Shown: in pieces, positions 55,371 through 64,000 of the stretch | How the letters are laid out: each line of letters starts with the position of its first letter | How positions within the stretch are numbered: the first letter of the stretch is position 1 | NCBI GenBank assembly: GCA_000149265.1 | Contig: CH003416.1 | Coordinates: 698,698-762,697, forward strand | Length of the DNA stretch: 64,000 nucleotides | Direction: 5' to 3' | DNA from: Ciona savignyi | Lineage: Eukaryota; Chordata; Ascidiacea; Phlebobranchia; Cionidae | Notes under the pieces: model-generated | Database searches by the model: none | What the model was told of the DNA's origin: nothing | Seen by the model: the letters and a program-made list of their open reading frames with translations, nothing else | Position numbers and translations under genes: made by a program

Positions 55371-56555
55371 CGCGAATCTGGTATAACTGGAGTGCAAGAC
55401 TTGAAGGCTTTATATTGGAGAACTGGCAAAACATTTACCCAAGATAATATATCTATATATTTCGCAATGTACACCTCCTCGAAGAAATAAGACCGTTTAT
55501 TTGCGCAACTCAAACATAACTTAATTAAAGGTTAAAAAGTCATGTTAAACTTTAAACAGATATGGAATGTAGAAATGTTTCTATACTTTGTTGAACTGAT
55601 GGTGACGATAGCTATAACGATTTTCTATTTCATCTAGGGTTTTCTGATGTAATTATATAACGGTCGCTGTTTAAATTTTATGTTTTTTTACGCATACATA
55701 GCCTATGATAATTAGTTATAAAATGAAAAGTGTAAACGCATAAAATTAGAAAGTGTTAACGAAGTGTAAAACCCAACCATTTGTAAAATACGTTTTAAAC
55801 AATTTGCTATAACGTTTTAGTAAGAATAATCTTATGGATTCCCCAGTTACCCAATTAAAAATGTATATTTTATACATCGTGTGTCTAGTTTTGTTTTTGC
55901 TTGAATGGTGTGTCACCGAGCTCCGAAAACTGTTTCGTGTTTACTCCAAGTTGCAAAAAACAGTTAAAATAATCTGGATGTGCATAAATTATAAATCATA
56001 CAAGAATTGAATAACAGAATTTTAATGAAGAAGGGTGGAATTTTAAATTTGGTTTTAAACTTTATATATTCGAGTTTCTGTTTGCAGAAATAAAATAATA
56101 TAGCTTTGCCGACGCCATTCTTAAAATATGTCAAGCTTAATTATTTACCTTAGAGACCTATATAGTTTTTAAAAATACACAGCGTAAATTTTATGTTTTA
56201 GTGAGTAGAATGTGGTGTTTACTGTAATCTTTTGCGTTATATTCATTGACATAAAGTAAGCGAAATAAATAAACTGTTTGTTTTCACTCTGGGGTTCAAT
56301 CAAAATTGCAATAAAGCAAGTACGTCGTAAAAATAGCTTGTAGCTTTTGTCATTTTCTTAAGTCTTGTCCGTTTGCTTAAAAATATAATTGTTTTTGTTA
56401 CTTACATATATTTATTGTGAAACACGCAGGAGTCCTATGCGAGTTACCAACAAACATGCTAACATGAATATGAAATCACCGATAACGTCACCTGCATAAA
56501 ACACCACCTCAGACAATTATTAGTAAATCTATCAATAATTTTATTGATATAAAAG

Positions 56556-56738
56556 GTGACTGTTACCATGCGTCATTCTTACAGTCAATTTAACAGGAAC
56601 GTCTACATCCAATTTTCCAACTTCTTTTTGTTTTGTGGTGGTTATGTGGACACGTTACTTGATGGATGTGGCCTTCATTGCAAACGTAGCGAAAATGCTC
56701 TTCGCCATATTTGGTCTTGCCGGCGAATGAATACTTAA
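56556..56738 (+). CDS. short cysteine-rich ORF, TNFR13-like spacing
   Basis: From an ATG at 56568 the frame runs 56 codons. Its end contains CGGYVDTLLDGCGLHC followed by a further Cys ten-odd residues later. The D-x-L and C-x-x-C spacing recalls the small cysteine-rich module of BCMA/TACI/BAFF-R receptors. No signal peptide, transmembrane segment or linked exon was found, so this may be chance or one exon of an unseen gene. The rest of 55371-57417 shows no gene. Confidence 0.2.
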   Translation: MTVTMRHSYSQFNRNVYIQFSNFFLFCGGYVDTLLDGCGLHCKRSENALRHIWSCRRMNT

Positions 56739-57347
56739 GGATAACGTTTTAAAAACACGGTGACATTCACTTTCACAACTAAATATCCGTATACGTATGC
56801 ATGTTGGTCGCTCGTGTCTTAGGCGAAAATTTTAATCCTTGCGATCTAGAAATCATTTAACTATAAATATATAGTGATACGTTCCTTGTTGACACTTGTG
56901 CGACAAGTTTCACCGCGTGAATAAACGTTAATACTATTTTTGTAAATTTTGATTGTTATTTTCATTTTATTAACTACAATCGGATTATACTATCTGGCCA
57001 TTTTCTAGTTTTAATTTCTTTAAGAAGGCAATTTCCTCAGTTGCTTAATTAATGACAGGCTATTTTGTGGATTCCGTCTTGGTATTGTACGGTATTTGAT
57101 CTACCGATAACTGATTGCATCCTGAAGCGACAGCCTAGGGTGAACTCCAGCAATAAGAGAATAAGAATTACTGTAGTGACGCTTGGTACATGTTCTTACC
57201 AACTATGCATATATACGGAGTCTTCGTTTTTTATAACACTAACCAGAACCTTAAATACATTATTTTTTCCAAAGTTTAAGAAAAATCGCTTTATTTCTTG
57301 TGTCGAACTGTAAAAAATATAATAAATATAATATTCCCGAAGCACGT

Positions 57348-57353
57348 TTTATT
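57348..57353 (-). terminator. polyadenylation signal of the coiled-coil gene
   Basis: TTTATT on the plus strand gives AATAAA on the minus strand, about 65 bases beyond the stop codon. Confidence 0.45.
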
Positions 57354-57417
57354 TATATGAGAACAAATTGCTTCACCATGCGGATAAAGAAATATAGATT
57401 TTAATTGATAATTGTGG

Positions 57418-59943
57418 TCACATATTTTTAGTTATAAGTTTGTTCCAAACGTTATACAATTTACCAATTGTTAAACTATTGTACCTTAACAAAACTAAAT
57501 GGTCCATCGAGTTTATGTTGATGTCAAATACACTGTGTAATAATAGATACTGTGGCGTAAATAATAATACCGCACTTTTAAATAAATTTTTAAAATTAAC
57601 GCTATTAGAAAGACGATTTTGGGCGACTTCGCAAATTTCGCCGAAATCTGTAGTTTGAGTTGCTACGTTTTTGACTTCATAACGCCACCATGCGACTGGT
57701 AAATCTTCAGGTGACTCAATGTTTCTGGTCGACGAAATTTCATCCGCACCAGAATGGTTTTCCGATGACGTCACAAATCTATGACTATCGTCTGGTACCT
57801 AAGTATAATTTGTCTATTATAAAGTTGTAATAGCGTAAAAACTAGTATTTAGAGACACTTACATATGTTGTCTTCGTAAGAACAGAATATACAACAATAA
57901 AATATTTTAAAGTAAAGCTTAACCGTATTTTTGTTTTTGTATAATAAACTAAAAAAACAAATATAAAGTATGAACGTTTATGTTAAATGACTTAGTTTGT
58001 AAATTACCTTACACCAGTATCCATCGTCAATATTTACCAACGATTTTTTCGAATTGATCAGTTCGTACCTCAGCGAGTCTATTTCCGATTTCTAAACAAA
58101 CAAAAGATTAGTTACATAACGACTTTTACCTCAGGTAAAATTTGTGTATGATAATTAAGCAATCGACTTCGTCATATAAATTTGTAAAACATTTCTAATT
58201 TACAATAAACAACAAACCTGAATTTTAATTATCCTGTTCAACTGTTCCACTTCCGATGAAATTTTACTTTCAGTTCGGTCCTTCTTTAAAGAGCACCTGG
58301 AAATGTTTGTTTTTATTTTCCGAAATATCTCCTTTTTTCATAACATTCAAATACGTTAATATTGTATATAACAAACATATTACATAATGGGTAGTTGTAA
58401 CTTTATCTTAGAGACTGCGTCACTTTGGCGTTACCACGATAGACTAGTGACATTTTTGGCACTAGTTTATAAACTTCAAGAATATAATTATTATCCTTCG
58501 TTACTGGGTCAAGACGCGATTACAAAACTACGCATTTGTGGATAATGTACAGTATATTTCATTTTTCATTTTTCTAAGAAACGTAAATATAACAATACAC
58601 TCCTAACCTCAATATACTGTGTATGTGCACTAACTTATTGCAATATCAAACAAAACCTTAAATCAGACTGCAACCCTATCTGAGTCAGGTAAGAGTAGCC
58701 TTCTGATCTGGCCTATTCTATTTATGCTGTTAGATTATCTGGTGCATTACCTTTCGTATGTTTTGGTCTTTGTGCTCTGCCACGCAACTTGGTGCCGTTT
58801 TCGTCGACTTTCCGTCACTCTAAGGAAGAAAGAGCGGTTCTCTACCCAGGGAATTCCCCCAGACGAGGAAGGGGATGGGGGCGTTTGTTTTTTTCTGCAA
58901 CGTCTAGTGTAAATACATTTCATATTGGTTTCTGTTCTTTAGATTCAACTTATTTTTATTTATTTACACAAATATATATTTTAAGTAAAGTTTTAAAAAA
59001 AATCTGAGTATACTCCTACTTGGAACGACGCTAGATATAATTATTAAACATGTTGGTTTATCATTTACGAAGAAGATTTTAAATACAATTTATTAGGAAA
59101 TACACAATGACCAGATAAACTCATACATTATGCTTAGCTAAGAGAAGTAAAAACACAGCCAAAAATAAATATGTCATGTACAATAAAAAAGTTTTACCTT
59201 TTACCACTTTGTTCAAAATTCTTCGAACTTGAACTTTCCGATGATGCCAAACTACATATCGATGCTTTCTCCATTACACTGTTATCCAGCAATGCCCTCT
59301 GTGACGTGTCATCTAATAAGCTGGCGTCACAAGTAGCTGATAGCGTCGGAGTTCTGGAATTTTTCCAATCGTTGTCAGAATCTATTAATATAGCTCGTCG
59401 CGCTTTCGTTTGTTCTTTATTTACGCCATCTTCGGGAGATAACAAAACACGGCTTGATTCTCCGAACGGAGTCCACATGACTGTAGTTGGTTCAAGGTTG
59501 CTAATGCGCCTACCAGAGGATGAATGACTGCCACTGACTGGCGTGCAAGAGTCGATTTTCGATGATTTCCCGCTACTGATACTTAGAGGTGAAGTTCGCT
59601 CACATGTCACCCTTTCCCGCTTGTTTTCCTTCCATTGCAAATCGGTAATTTCATTGGATAATGGATTAGACCATAAAATCATATCAGAGTTTTTGGATTC
59701 AATCGAAGTGCAGACAGGTGCCGGTATTATGACCTCAGGTGGATCGGTCCGTCTGACTTTTTTCTTCTTTTGTCTTCGAGTGACGTAGGGCGATGTAGAA
59801 ATAGCTTTGAATTTATCGTCGTCAACATTTTCGCAATCTTTCGTTTTATGTTTGCAAACCGATTTGAAAAGTTGTTTTAAATTATTGGATGAAGGTCTTG
59901 GCAAGCGGCATTTGCTTTTCGATGGCGTTGAGAAAGTTGGCAT
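57418..59943 (-). CDS. unrecognised Ser-rich, coiled-coil protein
   Basis: Exons, in transcript order: 59943-59198, 58296-58218, 58091-58008, 57798-57418; phases agree and give 429 codons. The large first exon encodes a basic, Ser/Thr-rich and probably disordered region, starting MPTFSTPSKSKCRLPRPSSN. It has a lysine/arginine cluster (RRQKKKKVRR, a possible nuclear signal) and a MWTPFGESSRVLLSPE segment. Exons 2 and 3 give a short coiled coil (SEVEQLNRIIKIQKSEIDSL). The last exon contains LPVAWWRYEVKNVATQTTDF and ends in a hydrophobic stretch (LFKSAVLLFTPQYLLLHSVF). I do not recognise the family. It could be a fast-evolving nuclear or centrosomal protein. The start is the first Met of a 249-codon frame; an upstream non-coding exon is possible. 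Confidence 0.75.
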
Positions 59944-60296
59944 TCTTAGCGTATAACAATTCTATCAAGTTTAATTATAAAAAATAAATCAACAAATTAA
60001 TACAACTTTAAAAAACTGTAGTGTTTCTGCAGAAAAATGTGTAGCAAAGTTATACCCAAGGATACAAACGTAATAGCGGAAATAAGGTTAACTAAAGAAA
60101 CATAAAAAAACTTGGCTGGGCATGATTAGATAGAGCAAAATCTGTTTCTTTATCATGAGAAAATGCATAAACGAAAAATATTCTTGGCTATTTAAGTAGT
60201 TGCAGAAAATCTCGCCATATTTCAACATACACGATATCATGCATTTACAAGTGATGCACATGTATTTTGATCTTACATTATCGCCAGTCTTTCAGC

Positions 60297-60330
60297 ATTC
60301 AAATAGAATGTATTTAAATTCTATTTGAAT
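60297..60330 (+). other. perfect 13-bp hairpin
   Basis: ATTCAAATAGAAT, an 8-base spacer and the exact reverse complement ATTCTATTTGAAT. It lies between the divergent genes at 59943 (minus) and 62411 (plus). It could be a cruciform-forming site or the relic of a small foldback element. Confidence 0.6.
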
Positions 60331-60848
60331 GTGACACTGACGAAACATGGATTTGACCTTCTGTTTGTTTAAACATTGCAACTTTTTCTGCAACTAAAAC
60401 ATTTTTTTTTAATTTATACGTTCTAACTTTTCTTATTGCAACCACACTACATCTTTTCTTATCTTGAAATGAACAAATTTCTACTTAGCCTCGACCTAAT
60501 TGTTTTGACTGCAATATTAATAGTCTCCTTCTAATATACCTTGGCGACATGCTTTAATCATAATCGCTTTACCAAACACCCAACGTTACCCGTAACCTAT
60601 AACCGCCTATAAAGATAAGCGCTTCGTTTGTTTCGATGTGTTATAAAAGGCGCTGAACTTGTTTGTTATAACTTACAAATTACTTGTGGTAAAAAAACAC
60701 AAAACAATACGATAATCACCGAACAAGAGAAAAAGATGAAGAAAGGCTAGAACTTGAATAAATTAACAATAGACCTCTGAATGGCATTATCAACCTGATC
60801 CAACTGCACACTGATGCACCGATTCTTCTTAGTTATAAATAATTTAGA

Positions 60849-60998
60849 TCTTTTCCCTTTTTTCGATGTCTACATCGACCAATTGTTTGCGCTTTTGACT
60901 CTCCACGGCGAAGTTTAATTGATTTGCACCAACGCTGCTTGTGACGACACAGTGAGCTTCACTGGTACGTGATAATGAAGTGACGATTTCCGTCGACT
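60849..60998 (-). other. unassigned open stretch, possible terminal exon
   Basis: On the minus strand TTTACCAG precedes an open frame of about 50 codons (SRTSEAHCVV..., SQKRKQLVDVDIEKREKI) ending in TAA. The charged end looks protein-like, but no partner exon or poly(A) signal was found. Confidence 0.2.
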
Positions 60999-61439
60999 GG
61001 TAAACATTAACAACGCAATTTTTGAAACTAACAAATAGTCAGTTAAATTTGCGGAACTAAAGTAACAGGAACAGTAAACGGTCTAACACAAAATATATAG
61101 CACCGGAACTTCTATTTTGTCGGATATAAAATCATTAAAACATTTCAAACCTTCAACAACAAAAATAAAGGAATTTTTGTTCTTTGAAATTTTTTGGTTA
61201 GTAACTGTTTTTTTTTGTTAAATAAAAACCCAGTTAAATTAAGTCAATGCGAATGTAATGTTAGTGTTTGTTTTATATTTATTTCTAAGTTTTTTCTGCT
61301 AAATTAATATCATTGTTTGTAAGATAATTTATGTTGCATATTTGTGCCTTATTAATGTTTATATATATACTGGGCAGTAGAAAAGAGAATATTTGATCCA
61401 AAGAAACAGTTGTGGCGTTATGTGGAAAACGTAAAATTT

Positions 61440-61457
61440 TATTGGTGTTATTAAATC

Positions 61458-61496
<39 letters not shown>
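61440..61496 (+). repeat. TA dinucleotide microsatellite
   Basis: About 25 consecutive TA units. Likely polymorphic and hard to assemble. Confidence 0.9.
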
Positions 61497-61503
<7 letters not shown>

Positions 61504-61719
61504 TGCAAGTTCTACATGGCGCTACAAGTCTTACTATCCATGCCAGGTTAAGAAAGTATATACTCATAATAGATTACTGCGTATCATAAAAGCTTTTCTG
61601 TCTAAATGGCAACTGCAGGTTTACAGGAAACTAATGCCAGTGCTACCCTTACCCAAACGGCTTTTTGTCCGAAGCGCAAGCGTTGAGCAAACTGATTATT
61701 GATTTCATCGTCGGACCGA

Positions 61720-61990
61720 TTAGCTTGGTGGATTAGTGAGTCGCCTTTTATCCAAAGGGTTGTAGTTTCGAACCAATGCCTAAATCTAGTCAAAATTTGC
61801 ATGTGGTGTGTATTTTGGTGTAACCAAGTGGTTAATGGGTTCTACCAAAATTAAAAGAACGTCATAATCATACACAACGAACTGCATTAGATCCGGTAAA
61901 CCGTTGGGGGGCGCGAGGTAATCTGATAATTACCCCTTTGAGAACGCCGCTTATGCCTTCCCATCTCGGGTAAACATTAATATTCTATTA
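61720..61990 (+). repeat. tRNA-derived SINE copy
   Basis: The head-derived part TTAGTGAGTCGCCTTTTATC is followed by AGGGTTGTAGTTTCGAAC, then the body (GTTCTACCAAAATTAAAAG, CCGGTAAACCGTTGGGGGGC) and GGTAAACATTAATATTCTAT. It is moderately diverged. Confidence 0.7.
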
Positions 61991-62000
61991 TGTCCGATTG

Positions 62001-62049
62001 GGTTTGCGCAATGATTATAAAAAGATCTTTTTATAATCATTGGTTTGCG
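62001..62049 (+). repeat. 32-bp perfect palindrome with flanking direct repeats
   Basis: AATGATTATAAAAAGA (62010-62025) is followed without spacer by its exact reverse complement TCTTTTTATAATCATT (62026-62041). GGTTTGCG flanks it on both sides (62001-62008, 62042-62049). It lies directly after the SINE at 61720. Confidence 0.85.
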
Positions 62050-62410
62050 TTTGTGGGGATTTACCGGAAATCGGTGGTAGGTCTGTGGGAGTCCCTTAAT
62101 TTTTTGTCGATTTTGAAACTCTCTGACGTTTTCTACTGGTTTTATTTTTTCCTTTTTATTTGCTATGAAATGTTGGCCGATCGGGTTCTGTAGGTGTTTA
62201 TCGGTCTTAACCAAAATATTACATTATCATACATAATATATAACAATAAAATATTTTAGATCACAGTTATTTAGATTGTTCATATGCCACTTGGGTTAAA
62301 GTGGCAACTTCAGTCTACACCACAATCATCTTTGTAATGGTGAAATTGTAATGTAGGCTTGTTCAGTTTATATTTACTTGTTAATACTAAAATTTATATA
62401 TTTTTCGAAA

Positions 62411-63718
62411 ATGCTTCGAACTGAGCGACCAGCAAGTCGAGAGAGAGAGTATTCCAATCGACATCGTGATTATTCGCCTGAAAGGTAGGCTACCAATATA
62501 TGTTATACTAAATTAAAGCATGACACACCTTCAGCGACGGTGCTTATATTTGTATAGCGCCTGCAGACAAAACCAGGGCCATCAATTTTATACTAGAAAT
62601 CTTAGTATTGTAGAATATATAACGTTTGCACACTGCACACCTAAATATTTTGCGCGTGCACAGCTGCACACTCGAGATCTCGGTGAAAATTGACTACTTT
62701 CCATACGCGATCACAGATCATAAGATTTAGACACTAAATGGCAATCCCATTTTATAACCCACCATAATATAGGAAAAACAGAACACCATGGAACACTAAA
62801 ATAAATATCACAGACCAATTGACTATGAAGATTATAGACGACTTTAATATAAATATTGCTTACCATCCACAATATTCATTTTCAATTGGTCTATAACATG
62901 CATTTTATAGCATTTGTTATCTGTCCCTGTTGCCAATTAGCCCTACTTTTTAAATTTCTCTTCAGTGGTAAATGCTGTGGACGTTAGTCTACCATAGCCA
63001 AAAGACTACCAGGCAATCTATAGTAAAAGAAATTTTAATAATTAAATTCCTATAGAAACCGGAGACACAGAAATGATGTAGACAAGGATAATCACAATAT
63101 AAGTAGGCGGTCTCGTTTACCACTATCAGAGGATCAGGAATTTGACTTTTTAAGCAGGTAATGTTATTATTAAAAGTGATAATAAATGTTCTTAAAATAT
63201 CTTCTTTCTGGTACCGGTATTTAATTAAGGATGCGTATTTTTTCAATATAAAAACATTGTGTGCATGTCAAATTATTTTTATATAATTACTACAAAACAC
63301 CCACACCCAAACGGCATAGATAGAACTCATTCTTATTCATCATAATCTTAACCATTAGCCTAACAACCAACTGCAAGCCGAACCCTGCTTTTATTGTGCA
63401 GTTTTCATCTTTCTTTCTATTAAGGTACTCTTTATCTAAATTGTTTTAGCAAATTACTTGTGTTACCAATCATTGTGCATTAAACATTTTTTAACAGTCG
63501 AAGAGAAGAAAGGACAGCAATCAGTGAACATGGTGTGAAATCTGTGTGGTTGTCTTCACCTACACATCCAGATTCAGAGTAAGATATATAGAACACAATG
63601 TTTCTTTCCATTTTTGTCATTTGTTTTAAACTAGTAAACACCCACAGCTCAGATGATGAAATTGGTATACACACGCATAAAACCAAGTTAAAGAGTGAAA
63701 GTCATGCAAAAACAAAAG
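62411..63718 (+). CDS. nkap: NKAP-like protein, 5' part only
   Basis: Exons: 62411-62484, 63056-63157, 63498-63578, 63648-63718, phases 2, 2, 2, 1, continuing past the right edge. The start MLRTERPASREREYSNRHRD is rich in Arg, Ser and Glu, like RS-type nuclear proteins. Exons 2 to 4 read SEDQEFDFLSR, then RREERTAISEHGVKSVWLSS, then PTHPDSDSDDE. This follows the NKAP pattern of a basic stretch, an Ile-x-Glu-x-Gly-Val/Ala segment, VWxxSP and an acidic Ser/Asp run. NKAP is a nuclear protein tied to transcriptional repression and RNA splicing. The diagnostic C-terminal SynMuv-product domain lies outside the window, so the name is provisional. The closing donor G|GTTGGT is weak but is also seen at the proposed CMIP exon 1. 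Confidence 0.6.
62623..62706 (+). repeat. dispersed repeat, copy B
   Basis: GTTTGCACACTGCACACC, GTGCACACTCGAGATCTCGG (with small differences) and ACTTTCCATACG match the copy at 783-858. It lies in the first intron of the NKAP-like gene. Confidence 0.6.
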
Positions 63719-64000
63719 GTTGGTCGAGAAGTATCAATAACAATAAGCATATATGTATTGGATGCATTAGATTACACATTTTCTTTCAAAATTGTATAAA
63801 AAACTGTAAGGTTGTATAATTACTTACGTAAGTTAGTAAATATTTGGCATATAAACATTTTAACTGTGCATCCGGTGTCAGGCTTTTTTTTCAGTAAATC
63901 GCTTTGGTATTTTGTACCACATGTAACAATAAGCAGTCAGGTACATGGTACATGAAATGGCAGAGACCAACAAGTGTTTATTAACATTTTTAAACCTCAA

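Noticed and set aside
57065-57313. 82-codon plus-strand ORF
   Set aside because: No motif, no splice partner, and AT-rich composition typical of chance frames.
59171-59527. 118-codon plus-strand ORF
   Set aside because: It is antisense to the 249-codon first exon of the minus-strand coiled-coil gene, which has matching splice phases.

Overview
This is intron-rich animal DNA. It is AT-rich, coding regions are cut into short exons with GT-AG introns, AATAAA signals follow several genes, and a tRNA-derived SINE and short DNA transposons recur. The proteins (a chordate-like CMIP, a Src-family kinase, WxxW mucin/CILP-type secreted proteins, chitin-binding VWA mucins) fit a tunicate, most likely Ciona. 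That assignment is inference from gene content and style, not from a search. Exons were joined by hand from splice sites, reading phase and homology known to me. || Layout: (1) 193-18099, +, CMIP adaptor, 20 exons, 760 codons, close to the vertebrate length. It has a 27-nt micro-exon, a GC-AG intron and a 922-bp hAT-type element in its first intron. (2) 21172-28257 and 30166-34743, +, two tandem nine-exon paralogues encoding secreted proteins. Each has a signal peptide, two copies of a cysteine/tryptophan module I do not recognise (each copy preceded by an RKKR-type furin site), three WxxW domains and a Thr-rich stalk. Their introns hold three hAT-like elements. (3) 34780-40117, a gene-poor repeat field. 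(4) 40118-42664, +, a P-loop sulfotransferase (Sulfotransfer_4 type) with a C-terminal membrane anchor; its first exon was not found. (5) 45283-50892, +, a complete Src-family tyrosine kinase (SH3-SH2-kinase-tail) whose N terminus lacks the myristoylation glycine. (6) 51766-55370, -, a secreted protein with the order CBM14, CBM14, Thr-rich, VWA, CBM14. (7) 57418-59943, -, a four-exon Ser-rich and coiled-coil protein I do not recognise. (8) 62411 to the right edge, +, the 5' end of an NKAP-like nuclear protein. || The genes do not form one pathway. CMIP and the Src kinase are intracellular signalling proteins. The WxxW pair and the CBM14/VWA gene are extracellular and look like components of a mucus, tunic or chitin-mucus matrix. 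The part most likely to be undescribed is the WxxW pair: an exon pair has been duplicated inside the gene (matching cysteines, matching intron phases and a furin site per copy), the tails of the two paralogues differ, and relics lie nearby at 28882-29118 and 42970-43036.
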